From NCBI RefSeq assembly GCF_003399645.1, contig NZ_NBXD01000014.1, positions 186,001 to 250,000 of the forward strand: DNA of 64,000 nucleotides. The letters run 5' to 3'. A program made the position numbers and the translations under genes. Under the pieces are notes generated by a model that had not been told where the DNA came from, made no database searches, and saw nothing but the letters and a program-made list of their open reading frames with translations. Within the stretch, counting starts at the first letter, position 1, and the number at the start of each line of letters is the position of its first letter. Shown piece after piece: positions 8,660 through 15,981 of the stretch. This stretch comes from Subtercola boreus (GTDB lineage Bacteria > Actinomycetota > Actinomycetes > Actinomycetales > Microbacteriaceae).

Positions 8660-9394
8660 ACTCTCCGCACGATCGTCGCCCTGCACGCGCTCATGAAGGA
8701 GAAGGGCGATGGGGCGAAGAAGATCTGGATCACCGAGTACGGTTCTCCCACCAACCTGCACATCCAACAGCAGTAGTCCGACCTCGTCGTCTCGGGCCTG
8801 AGCTGCTGGAACGAACTCGCCTTCGCCGGACCCTTCCTTCTCTACACCGCCCGCGACGGAGCCACGGCTGCCGATTCCTTCGGCGCCGTCACGAACGCGT
8901 TCACCCCGAAGACGGTGCTCTGGGCGGTGCAGTACCTGCAGAACGCCGGCATGCCCTCGCGAGACGAGGCCAAGACCTTTGCGGCGAACGTCGACACGGC
9001 TCTGGGAGCATCCGTCTCCCCGGTCTATCCGCTCGGCGGTGGCTACACCCAGGAGTTCGAGAACGGTTCGCGCTACCTCTCGGGCAAGGGCTGGTTCAGC
9101 TCGCCCCCGGCGGTGGCGACTCTGGCACGCGCCTACCGGATCGTTCCCCTGGGCGCGCTGGTGGGCGGCCGCCAGGATTTCGATGTGGCCGACGGTTTCG
9201 CCGTCTTCTCCTCGCCGGCCACCGGGACGCACGCGGTGTACGGCGCGATCCGGCACTCCTATATCGCCCGCCTCGGTCTCGCGACCTCCGACGAGTACGC
9301 CTGGCAGGGCACGACCAGTCGCGCGGTCGACTTCCAGAACGGGCGCATCGTCTGGTCGCCGACCACCGGCCCCGTCGTCTCGCTGAAGAGCTGA
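8660..9394 (+). pseudogene. Decayed glycoside hydrolase with C-terminal LGFP repeats
   Basis: In one frame the sequence reads IVALHALMKEKGDGAKKIWI then TEYGSPTN, resembling the acid/base region of a TIM-barrel glycoside hydrolase (GH5/GH39-like), then a TAG stop at 8774-8776, then continues in the same frame through the end of the barrel. From about 8985 the C-terminal part has LGFP-type repeats such as LGLATSDEYAWQG and VDFQNGRIVWSP, which usually anchor proteins to the actinobacterial cell wall. The N-terminal two thirds of the barrel and the signal peptide are missing; pabB ends only about 60 nt upstream. The gene is therefore 5'-truncated and nonsense-mutated. A short product from GTG 8915 cannot be excluded but would lack a signal peptide. 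Confidence 0.75.
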
Positions 9395-9423
9395 CGGGGC
9401 TGCCGTCGAGGGATGCTCGGGAG

Positions 9424-9429
9424 TAGCAT
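9424..9429 (+). promoter_or_regulatory. Putative -10 for leaderless isochorismatase gene
   Basis: TAGCAT ends 6 nt before the ATG at 9436 and there is no Shine-Dalgarno sequence between them, the leaderless arrangement seen repeatedly in this window. Confidence 0.45.
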
Positions 9430-9435
9430 TCCGGC

Positions 9436-9999
9436 ATGACAACCTTCACCGACCGGCCGAACACCGCTCTCGTCGTGATCGATGTGCAGAACGGCGTCGT
9501 GGGCACGGCGCACGAGCGCGACACCGTGATCGCCCACATCGGCAGCCTGGTGGAGCGGGCGCGGGGCGAGGGTGTGCCGGTCGTCTGGGTGCAGCACCAG
9601 AGCGACGAGCTGCAGCCGGGCAGCCCCGGGTGGGAGTACGTTCCCGAACTTGTGCGCACGGATTCCGAGCCACTGGTGCACAAGCAGCACGGCGATTCCT
9701 TCGAGGGCACCCAGCTCGAGGAGGTGCTGGCCGCCGCCGGGGTCGGTCGCCTGGTGGTGACCGGAGCGCAGACGGATGCCTGCATCCGGTCGACGATCCA
9801 CGGCGCGTTCACGAGGGGGTACGACGTCACCCTCGTGGGCGACGCCCACACCACGGAAGACCTCAGCGAGTGGGGTGCGCCGACCCCCGACCAGGTCATC
9901 GCGCACACGAACCTCTACTGGCAGTGGCAGTCGGCGCCCGGCCGCACGGCGGAGGTGGGGGAGACCGCCACCGTCTCGTTCGCGGGAGCAGCGTCGTGA
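9436..9999 (+). CDS. Isochorismatase-family cysteine hydrolase
   Basis: A 187-residue cysteine hydrolase. The catalytic triad of the family is visible: Asp16 in ALVVIDVQNG, Lys83 in EPLVHKQHGDSF and Cys116 in VTGAQTDACIRSTIHGAF. Members hydrolyse amides or isochorismate in the cytoplasm (nicotinamidase, ureidoacrylate hydrolase and others); the exact substrate cannot be assigned. The stop overlaps the GTG of a RidA-family gene (GTGA), a pairing that also occurs in the rut pyrimidine pathway (RutB/RutC), which suggests a role in nitrogen compound breakdown with release of reactive enamine or imine intermediates. Confidence 0.85.
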   Translation: MTTFTDRPNTALVVIDVQNGVVGTAHERDTVIAHIGSLVERARGEGVPVVWVQHQSDELQPGSPGWEYVPELVRTDSEPLVHKQHGDSFEGTQLEEVLAAAGVGRLVVTGAQTDACIRSTIHGAFTRGYDVTLVGDAHTTEDLSEWGAPTPDQVIAHTNLYWQWQSAPGRTAEVGETATVSFAGAAS

Positions 10000-10430
10000 C
10001 GCACGACCCGGGCGGCCCCAGCCGCGGGGGCCTGCCCACCCCCGGCGGCCTGCCCACCCCCGTCGACCCGGTGGGGCTGTACCGCAGCACGGCCTTCGCG
10101 CAGGGGATGATCGCGCCGGCCGGCCGCACGCTCTACGTCGGCGGGCAGAACGGCGCCGACTCCTCCGGCGCCCTGCTCGAGGGGCTGAAGGCTCAGACCG
10201 AGCAGGCGTTCCGCAACGTGCTGGGGGTGCTCGCGGCATCCGGAACCGGCCCCGAATACGTCGTCAGGCTCACGATCCACGTGGCGCCGGGCATCGACCC
10301 GACCGACGGCTACGCCGCGACCGGGGCCGTCTGGGGCGAACACCGAACCGCTGTGACAGTGCTCGCGGTAGCGCCCGCCCGCCCCGGCGCCCTCGTCGAG
10401 ATCGACGCCGTGGCGGTCATCCCCGACTGA
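9996..10430 (+). CDS. RidA (YjgF/YER057c/UK114) family protein
   Basis: A 144-residue protein whose residues about 25-144 form the RidA/YjgF fold, with VDPVGLYRSTAFAQGMIAPA, LYVGGQNG and the end strand PARPGALVEIDAVAVIPD. RidA proteins deaminate enamine/imine intermediates, and the Arg in VVRLTIHVAPG corresponds to the substrate carboxylate-binding arginine. The GTG at 9996 overlaps the upstream hydrolase stop, so the two are coupled; a longer in-frame extension would sit inside that gene. The first 20 residues contain a GGLPTP duplication, reflecting a short DNA repeat. Confidence 0.85.
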   Translation: MTHDPGGPSRGGLPTPGGLPTPVDPVGLYRSTAFAQGMIAPAGRTLYVGGQNGADSSGALLEGLKAQTEQAFRNVLGVLAASGTGPEYVVRLTIHVAPGIDPTDGYAATGAVWGEHRTAVTVLAVAPARPGALVEIDAVAVIPD

Positions 10431-10514
10431 CCGCGCCCGCGCCGTTTCCAAAGCGCCGGTCGCTGGCGTCCGCCGTCGCCGCGCTGGTTCCGAGCGCGAC
10501 CGAGCGAGGAGAAA

Positions 10515-10526
10515 GCAAGCGTTTGC
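10515..10526. promoter_or_regulatory. LacI-type operator upstream of the beta-PGM/GH65 operon
   Basis: GCAAGCGTTTGC fits the LacI-family operator pattern GCAANCGNTTGC with both half-sites intact. It lies about 30 nt upstream of the putative -10 at 10557, in front of disaccharide-phosphorylase genes, so a sugar-responsive LacI-type repressor is a reasonable inference. The repressor gene is not in the window. Confidence 0.5.
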
Positions 10527-10556
10527 GATAAATCGTGCAGAGTTCATCCCAGGCGC

Positions 10557-10562
10557 TACATT
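10557..10562 (+). promoter_or_regulatory. Putative -10 for leaderless beta-PGM gene
   Basis: TACATT (TANNNT) ends 7 nt before the GTG at 10570. If this is the -10, the TTG at 10561 lies inside the promoter and cannot be the start codon, so GTG 10570 is the likelier start. Confidence 0.4.
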
Positions 10563-10569
10563 GAGCGTC

Positions 10570-11328
10570 GTGACACTTATTCCGGGCACTCAGCCCCCCG
10601 CGAACCTCGAGGCCTATGCCGCCGTGCTCTTCGACCTCGATGGGGTTCTCACCCCGACGGCCGACCTCCACATGAAAGCGTGGAGCGCACTGTTCACGGC
10701 CTATCTGGCGGAGCTTCCCGATGCCCAGCCCTACACCGACGACGACTACTACACCCACCTCGACGGCAAGAAGCGCGACGACGGCGTCTCAGCCGTGCTG
10801 GCCTCGCGCGGCATCGAGTTGCCGTTCGGCAGCCCGGACGACGACGAGAGCGCCGAAACGGTGAGCGGGCTCGGCAATCGCAAGAACGCCGAGTTCACCC
10901 GCATCCTGCACCGCGACGGCATCGCCCCCTACCCGGGCTCGAAGGCGCTGGTCGACGACCTCAGAAGCCACGGCGTGCCGGTCGCGGTCGTCTCGAGTTC
11001 GAAGAACGCCCGCTGGGTGCTCGAGGCCGCAGGCCTGCTGCCGTACTTCAGCGTGATCGTCGACGGGGTGGTCGCCACGGAGGAGGGGCTGCCGGGTAAG
11101 CCCGCGCCCGACCTGTTTCTCGACGGTGCGCGAAAGCTCGGGGTCACACCGGCCTCGAGCGTGGTCTTCGAAGACGCCCTGGTGGGCGTCGCGGCCGGCC
11201 ACGCCGGAGGCTTCGGCCTCGTCGTGGGCGTCGACAGGGGAGCGGGGCAGCAGGCCCTCCTCGACGCCGGAGCGAGCGTCGTCGTCGACGACCTCGCCGT
11301 CTTCGTGCGCACGGGGGCCGGGTCGTGA
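10570..11328 (+). CDS. pgmB: Beta-phosphoglucomutase (HAD subfamily IA)
   Basis: A 252-residue HAD-family phosphotransferase. AVLFDLDGVLTPTADLHMKA contains the nucleophile aspartate (motif I), VAVVSSSKNARWVL is motif II, and PGKPAPDLFLDGARKLGV plus VVFEDALVGV are motifs III and IV. It converts beta-glucose 1-phosphate to glucose 6-phosphate. The stop overlaps the GTG of a GH65 phosphorylase (GTGA), which produces beta-glucose 1-phosphate, so the two enzymes form a disaccharide-phosphorolysis pathway. The start is set at GTG 10570 because the in-frame TTG at 10561 lies within the likely -10; a LacI-type operator sits at 10515. Confidence 0.88.
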   Translation: MTLIPGTQPPANLEAYAAVLFDLDGVLTPTADLHMKAWSALFTAYLAELPDAQPYTDDDYYTHLDGKKRDDGVSAVLASRGIELPFGSPDDDESAETVSGLGNRKNAEFTRILHRDGIAPYPGSKALVDDLRSHGVPVAVVSSSKNARWVLEAAGLLPYFSVIVDGVVATEEGLPGKPAPDLFLDGARKLGVTPASSVVFEDALVGVAAGHAGGFGLVVGVDRGAGQQALLDAGASVVVDDLAVFVRTGAGS

Positions 11329-13811
11329 ACCGGGGTTTCGACCGCGACCGGTTCCCGGTCGACCCGTGGGCCCTCCGCGAGGTCTCCAGCTCGACGTCAG
11401 ACGTGGCTCTCACCGAGACGCTCTTCGCGATCGGCAACGGCTATCTCGGCATGCGCGGCAACAACGTGGAGGGGCGCAAGGCCCACGAGCACGGAACGTT
11501 CATCAACGGGCTGCACGAGACATTCAAGATCCACCACGCCGAGGATGCCTACGGTTTCGCCGAGGTCGGCCAGACCATCGTCAACGTACCCGACAGCAAG
11601 GTCATGCGGCTCTACGTCGACGACGAACCGTTCTCCATCGGCGACGCCGACGTGCTCGAGTACGAGCGCTCGCTGAACTTCCGTGAGGGTGTGCTGCGCC
11701 GCACCGTGCTCTGGCAGACGCCCTCGGGCAAGCTCGTGCAGATCGTCACCAGCAGAATGGTCTCCTTCTCCGACCGGCACCTGGCCGTGATGACGATGAA
11801 CGTCACCGTGCTGAACGCCGACGCCGCCCTGGTCATCTCGAGCCAGTTGATCAACCGCCAGGACGGTCACGACAGCGACGCGGACGGCGTGCATCCGGAT
11901 GCCGCGGCCAGAGACCCCCGGCGCGCCGAACGGATCGCAGACCGGGTCTTCCGCCCCGGTGAGTACTGGCAGGAGGGCTCGCGCAGCGTGCTCAGCTACC
12001 GCACCAACAACTCGCGCATGAGCATCGCGGTCGCGACCGATCACACCATCGAGACCGAGAACGAGTACGACGTCGAGCGGTTCGTCGAACCCGACATCTC
12101 GAAGGACGTCTACGCCGTGCGTGCCCGTCAGGGCGCGTCGGTGAACCTGACGAAGACGGTGAGCTACCACACCTCGCGGTCGACCCCGACACGTGAGCTG
12201 ATCGACCGCTGCGCCCGCACCCTCGACCGCACCGCCGCGGAGGGCGTCGCGGCGCAGTTCGACAAGCAGCGCCTCTACCTGGCCGACTTCTGGGAGCGTT
12301 CCGACGCCGAGATCGTCGGGCGTGACGATCTGCAGCAGGCCGTGCGCTGGAACCTGTTCCAGGTGGCCCAGGCGGCGGCCCGCGCCGATGGTCTCGGTAT
12401 CGCTGCGAAGGGAGTGACCGGCAGCGGGTACAGCGGTCACTACTTCTGGGACACCGAGATCTACGTCATCCCGTTTCTCGCCTACACGAACCCGATGTGG
12501 GCGCGCAACGCCCTCCGCCAGCGCCAGTACCTCCTCCCGGCGGCGCGCAAGCGGGCCCAGACCCTCAGCGAGGGCGGGGCGCTCTTCCCCTGGCGCACGA
12601 TCAACGGTGAAGAGGCCTCCGCGTACTACGCGGCGGGCACGGCCCAGTACCACATCAATGCCGACATCACCTATGCGCTGGCGAAGTACGTGCGCGCCAC
12701 CGGCGACCTCGACTTTCTCGCCTCCGGCGCGATCGACATCGCGGTCGAGACGGCCCGGATGTGGGCGACGCTGGGGTTCTGGCGGAGCAATGGCGAGGAC
12801 AAGTTCGAGATCCACGGCGTGACCGGCCCCGACGAGTACACGACGGTGGTCAACAACAACCTCTTCACGAACGTGATGGCGCGGTTCAACCTTCGTTACG
12901 CGGCCCAGATCGTCGCCGAGCTCACCGAGACCCGTCCGGCCGCCGCCGCGAGCATGCGCGAACGGCTCGCCCTTGCCGACGGTGAAGTCGTGGAATGGGA
13001 GCGGGCCGCGGCAGCCATGTTCATCCCGTATTCGGATGCCCTCGCGGTGCATCCGCAAGACGAACACTTCCTCGAGCGCGAGGTCTGGGACCTCGCGAAC
13101 ACCCCTGCCGTGCAGCGTCCCCTGATGCTGCACTTCCATCCGCTGGTGATCTACCGCTTCCAGGTGCTCAAGCAGGCCGACGTCGTGCTCGCCCTCTTCC
13201 TGCAGGGCGACGAGTTCAGCCTGCAGGAGAAGACGTCGGACTTCGACTACTACGACCCGTTGACCACCAGCGATTCGACGCTGTCGAACGTCGTGCAGTC
13301 CATCATCGCGGCCGAGATCGGCGACGAGCGCCTGGCCATGGAGTACTTCATCCACACTCTGTTCGTCGACCTCAGCGACCTGCACGGGAACACCGCCGAC
13401 GGGGTGCACATTGCGTCGGCGGGTGGCGTCTGGAACGCGCTGGTCTCGGGGTTCGGCGGCATGCGCGACCACGACGGCCTGCTGAGCTTCGACCCGCGTC
13501 TTCCCGAGGAGTGGCCCGAACTGCGTTTTCGACTCACCTGGCAGGGCAGCCGCATCCTCGTCACAATCACCGCGACCTCGCTGGTGGCCCGGATGCTCGA
13601 GGGCGACGAGAGCGTCACGTTCTCGGTGCGCGGCGACGTGCACGTGGTCGGTCCGGAGGCTGAGGTGCGGGTCGCCCTCTCCGGGCAGGGGCCGGTGCGC
13701 CGGGCCAACACCCACCGTGCACCCCACCGCCGCGAAGACGGCTCGGTCATGACGCCGTCGCTGCCGACCGGCCCCATCATGCTGCCGACCGGGCTCGAAG
13801 ACACGCGCTGA
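11325..13811 (+). CDS. GH65 family disaccharide phosphorylase (maltose/trehalose/kojibiose type)
   Basis: An 828-residue glycoside hydrolase family 65 protein. The N-terminal beta-sandwich (about 1-270) includes ALTETLFAIGNGYLGMRGNN; the (alpha/alpha)6 barrel (about 330-700) has GYSGHYFWDTEIYVIPFLAY and the catalytic acid Glu504 in GVTGPDEYTTVVNNN. GH65 phosphorylases split alpha-linked glucose disaccharides with inorganic phosphate to glucose and beta-glucose 1-phosphate. The specific disaccharide is not determined by sequence inspection. The gene overlaps beta-phosphoglucomutase by GTGA, which supports a phosphorylase rather than a hydrolase. The last about 40 residues are a basic Pro/Thr tail. 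A 14-bp repeat array follows the stop. Confidence 0.9.
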   Translation: MNRGFDRDRFPVDPWALREVSSSTSDVALTETLFAIGNGYLGMRGNNVEGRKAHEHGTFINGLHETFKIHHAEDAYGFAEVGQTIVNVPDSKVMRLYVDDEPFSIGDADVLEYERSLNFREGVLRRTVLWQTPSGKLVQIVTSRMVSFSDRHLAVMTMNVTVLNADAALVISSQLINRQDGHDSDADGVHPDAAARDPRRAERIADRVFRPGEYWQEGSRSVLSYRTNNSRMSIAVATDHTIETENEYDVERFVEPDISKDVYAVRARQGASVNLTKTVSYHTSRSTPTRELIDRCARTLDRTAAEGVAAQFDKQRLYLADFWERSDAEIVGRDDLQQAVRWNLFQVAQAAARADGLGIAAKGVTGSGYSGHYFWDTEIYVIPFLAYTNPMWARNALRQRQYLLPAARKRAQTLSEGGALFPWRTINGEEASAYYAAGTAQYHINADITYALAKYVRATGDLDFLASGAIDIAVETARMWATLGFWRSNGEDKFEIHGVTGPDEYTTVVNNNLFTNVMARFNLRYAAQIVAELTETRPAAAASMRERLALADGEVVEWERAAAAMFIPYSDALAVHPQDEHFLEREVWDLANTPAVQRPLMLHFHPLVIYRFQVLKQADVVLALFLQGDEFSLQEKTSDFDYYDPLTTSDSTLSNVVQSIIAAEIGDERLAMEYFIHTLFVDLSDLHGNTADGVHIASAGGVWNALVSGFGGMRDHDGLLSFDPRLPEEWPELRFRLTWQGSRILVTITATSLVARMLEGDESVTFSVRGDVHVVGPEAEVRVALSGQGPVRRANTHRAPHRREDGSVMTPSLPTGPIMLPTGLEDTR

Positions 13812-13834
13812 CGGCTGACGGCTGACTCGCCCCG

Positions 13835-13958
13835 GGTGCAGACTGGGTTGCAGACACTGGGTTGCAGACACTGGGTTGCAGACACTGGGTTGCAGACACT
13901 GGGTTGCACACAGTGGAGTGCACACAGCCGGGTGCATACAGTGGAGTGCACACGCGGG
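13835..13958. repeat. 14-bp tandem repeat array upstream of the flavin dehydrogenase
   Basis: After a 12-bp partial unit, eight units of exactly 14 bp run from 13847 to 13958. The first four are identical, GTTGCAGACACTGG; the next is GTTGCACACAGTGG, and the last three are diverged (AGTGCACACAGCCG, GGTGCATACAGTGG, AGTGCACACGCGGG). The array fills the gap between the GH65 stop and the Shine-Dalgarno (GGGGAGG, 13956-13962) of the next gene. The later units contain the palindrome GTGCAC. No spacers are present, so this is not a CRISPR array. Confidence 0.93.
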
Positions 13959-13966
13959 GAGGCCGG

Positions 13967-15643
13967 ATGGATGCCGATGTGATCATCGTGGGAGGCGGGC
14001 TGGCCGGCCTCGTCGCCTCGAACGAGCTGGTGCGCGCGGGCAAGCGCGTGGCGATCGTCGAGCAGGAGAACCGGGCGAACCTCGGCGGCCAGGCCTTCTG
14101 GTCGTTCGGCGGCATCTTCCTGGTCGACACCCCCATGCAGCGAAGATACGGGGTCAAGGACTCGCTCGAGCTCGCCTGGCAGGACTGGCAGGGCAGCGCC
14201 GGCTGGGACCGACTGGCCGGCGACCTGCCCGAAGACGAGTGGGCGACGAAGTGGGGCCGCGCCTATGTCGAGTTCGCGGCGGGCGACAAGCGGCCGTGGC
14301 TGCAGGAGCAGGGCGTGAAGTTCACCCCGCTGGTCGGATGGGCCGAGCGCGGCGACGGCAGGGCCGGCGGCCACGGCAACTCGGTGCCGCGCTTCCATGT
14401 GCCGTGGGGAACCGGCACGGGAATCTCCGAGCCGTTCGCCGACAAGGCCCGTGCGGCGGCGGAGAGCGGCCTGGTCACCTTCCACTTCCGCCACCGGGTC
14501 GACGGACTGATCATGAAAAACAATACGGTCACGGGGGTGCACGGCACCGTTCTCGCGCCCGAGGAGGCGGCCCGGGGCGTCACGTCGAACCGAACGAAGG
14601 TCGGTGAATTCGAGCTGACCGCCCAGGCAGTGGTGATCGCCTCCGGAGGCATCGGCGGCAACCACGACCTCGTCAGGAAGTGGTGGCCGAAGCGGTTGGG
14701 CACACCGCCCAGAACCATGATCACGGGAGTTCCGAAGCACGTCGACGGGCGGATGCTCGACATCGCCGACAGCGCGGGCGTTCGGCTGGTGAACCGTGAC
14801 CGCATGTGGCACTACACCGAGGGCGTCGAGAACTGGAATCCGATCTGGCCGGGCCACGGCATCCGCATCCTGCCCGGCCCGTCATCGATGTGGTTCGACG
14901 CCCTCGGCCGGCGTCTGCCCGCCCCCGGCCTGCCGGGCTACGACACCATCGGCACCCTGGCGCTGCTGCGCAACACTCCCGACATCCAGCAGTACGACCA
15001 TTCGTGGTTCATTCTCGACCAGAGCATCATCAAGAAGGAGTTCGCGCTGTCGGGGTCGGAGCAGAACCCCGACATCACCGACCACGACCTGAAGCTGCTG
15101 CTGAGAAGCCGGCTCGGAAGAAGTGCCCCGCCGCCGGTGGAGGCCTTCAAAGACAACGGTGCCGACTTTGTCGTCGCCGACACCCTGCGGGAGCTCGTGG
15201 CGGGCATGAACGACCTCACCGACGAACGGTTGCTCGACTACGCGGAGATCGAACGACAGATCGTGCAGCGAGACGCGGAGCTGGCCAACGCCTACGCGAA
15301 GGACGCGCAGGTGGTCGGCATCCACAACGCCCGCCGCTACCTCGGCGACCGGCTGTTCCGCGTGGCTAAACCGCACCGCATCCTCGACCCCGTCCACGGT
15401 CCGCTGATCGCGGTGAAGCTGCACATCATCACGCGGAAGACGCTCGGCGGCATCCAGACCGACCTCGACGGACAGGCGTTCACGGCCGACGGGTCGCCCC
15501 TTCACGGCCTGTACGCCGCGGGCGAGGCGGCCGGGTTCGGTGGCGGCGGGGCACACGGCTACAACGCCCTTGAGGGAACCTTTCTCGGCGGCTGCATCTT
15601 CACGGGTCGTACCGTCGGCCGCTCCCTCGTTCGGCGACTCTGA
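13967..15643 (+). CDS. FAD-binding dehydrogenase, KsdD/fumarate-reductase flavoprotein-like
   Basis: A 558-residue flavoprotein. DADVIIVGGGLAGLVASNEL is the N-terminal FAD-binding (Rossmann) motif with the acidic VEQE following; AVVIASGGIGGNHDLV and the C-terminal GLYAAGEAAGFGGGGAHGYN complete the FAD_binding_2 pattern shared by 3-ketosteroid dehydrogenases and fumarate reductases. It belongs to the group usually annotated simply as FAD-binding dehydrogenase; substrate unknown. ATG 13967 follows GGGGAGG by 4 nt. The upstream open frame through the repeat array is unlikely to be translated because it begins within the repeats. It stands alone, with an unusual 14-bp repeat array directly upstream. 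Confidence 0.85.
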   Translation: MDADVIIVGGGLAGLVASNELVRAGKRVAIVEQENRANLGGQAFWSFGGIFLVDTPMQRRYGVKDSLELAWQDWQGSAGWDRLAGDLPEDEWATKWGRAYVEFAAGDKRPWLQEQGVKFTPLVGWAERGDGRAGGHGNSVPRFHVPWGTGTGISEPFADKARAAAESGLVTFHFRHRVDGLIMKNNTVTGVHGTVLAPEEAARGVTSNRTKVGEFELTAQAVVIASGGIGGNHDLVRKWWPKRLGTPPRTMITGVPKHVDGRMLDIADSAGVRLVNRDRMWHYTEGVENWNPIWPGHGIRILPGPSSMWFDALGRRLPAPGLPGYDTIGTLALLRNTPDIQQYDHSWFILDQSIIKKEFALSGSEQNPDITDHDLKLLLRSRLGRSAPPPVEAFKDNGADFVVADTLRELVAGMNDLTDERLLDYAEIERQIVQRDAELANAYAKDAQVVGIHNARRYLGDRLFRVAKPHRILDPVHGPLIAVKLHIITRKTLGGIQTDLDGQAFTADGSPLHGLYAAGEAAGFGGGGAHGYNALEGTFLGGCIFTGRTVGRSLVRRL

Positions 15644-15683
15644 TGCCGCAGGCGTAGGAGTTCCGTATGGATTCACGCACCGT

Positions 15684-15702
15684 GCGTTAGGGAAGCGTTA
15701 GG
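15684..15702 (+). promoter_or_regulatory. 11-bp-phased direct repeats before kdp operon (likely KdpE site)
   Basis: GCGTTAGG occurs at 15684-15691 and again at 15695-15702, offset by 11 bp, one DNA turn, as expected for tandem binding of an OmpR-family regulator dimer. TCTAAT at 15730-15735 could be the -10, which would put the repeats just upstream of the -35. The same core, CGTTAG, reappears in 11-bp phase after kdpE (23725-23763), supporting a KdpE role. This is inference from position and spacing. Confidence 0.55.
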
Positions 15703-15757
15703 ACCGTAAAAAGCGTGGCATCACGGGTGTCTAATCATGTGCTGTACCTGTGAGCGA

Positions 15758-15771
15758 TCGAAGATCTTCGA
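15758..15771. promoter_or_regulatory. 14-bp perfect palindrome in the kdp leader
   Basis: TCGAAGATCTTCGA is a perfect palindrome lying between the putative kdp -10 and the first small ORF. It may be an operator or an mRNA hairpin; no regulator can be named. Confidence 0.35.
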
Positions 15772-15806
15772 CTGACTCCTGCCTTCTCACCCGGATGGAG
15801 TTCTCC

Positions 15807-15890
15807 GTGCTTGACGTGTTTTTCGTAGCGGGCATCATCGTGCTGTTCGCGATCGTCGCCCTTGTGGCCAAGGGGGTCGAGAAACTGTGA
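15807..15890 (+). CDS. Small single-helix membrane protein at head of kdp operon
   Basis: A 27-codon ORF starting GTG at 15807 with GGATGGAG 6 nt upstream; an in-frame ATG at 15795 would give 31 residues. The product is one hydrophobic helix followed by a short basic-acidic tail (VAKGVEKL). Its stop overlaps the kdpF GTG start as GTGA, so it is likely translated and coupled to kdpF. From memory, similar 25-30 residue ORFs ending in a charged pair plus leucine occur in front of kdpF in other bacteria, but I cannot search to confirm. Function unknown; a Kdp assembly or stability role would parallel KdpF. Confidence 0.6.
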   Translation: MLDVFFVAGIIVLFAIVALVAKGVEKL

Positions 15891-15976
15891 TCGTCTTCAC
15901 CGTTCTCGCCGCCGCGCTGGCGGTGGCCTCTCTGGGCTACCTCGTGTACGCCCTCGTGAAACCGGAGCGTTTCTAG
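15887..15976 (+). CDS. kdpF: K+-transporting ATPase small subunit KdpF
   Basis: A 29-residue peptide with a single membrane helix and the family ending [13 protein letters not shown]. KdpF is a small lipid-like stabilising subunit of the KdpFABC potassium pump. The GTG start overlaps the stop of the preceding small ORF (GTGA). The gene precedes kdpA by 5 nt. Confidence 0.88.
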   Translation: MIVFTVLAAALAVASLGYLVYALVKPERF

Positions 15977-15981
15977 CCACA

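Noticed and set aside
8915-9394. Intact 159-residue LGFP-repeat protein
   Set aside because: It lacks a signal peptide and ribosome binding site, and in-frame homology continues upstream through a TAG stop, so it is better read as part of a pseudogene.
11397-13937. 846-codon minus-strand open frame opposite the GH65 gene
   Set aside because: Composition is typical of antisense GC-rich shadow; the plus strand has a clear catalytic protein.
13847-13958. CRISPR-like array
   Set aside because: Units are contiguous 14-mers without spacers and no cas genes are near; it is a simple tandem repeat.
15736-15806. c-di-AMP riboswitch before kdp
   Set aside because: The leader after the putative promoter is only about 65 nt, too short for the ydaO-type riboswitch.
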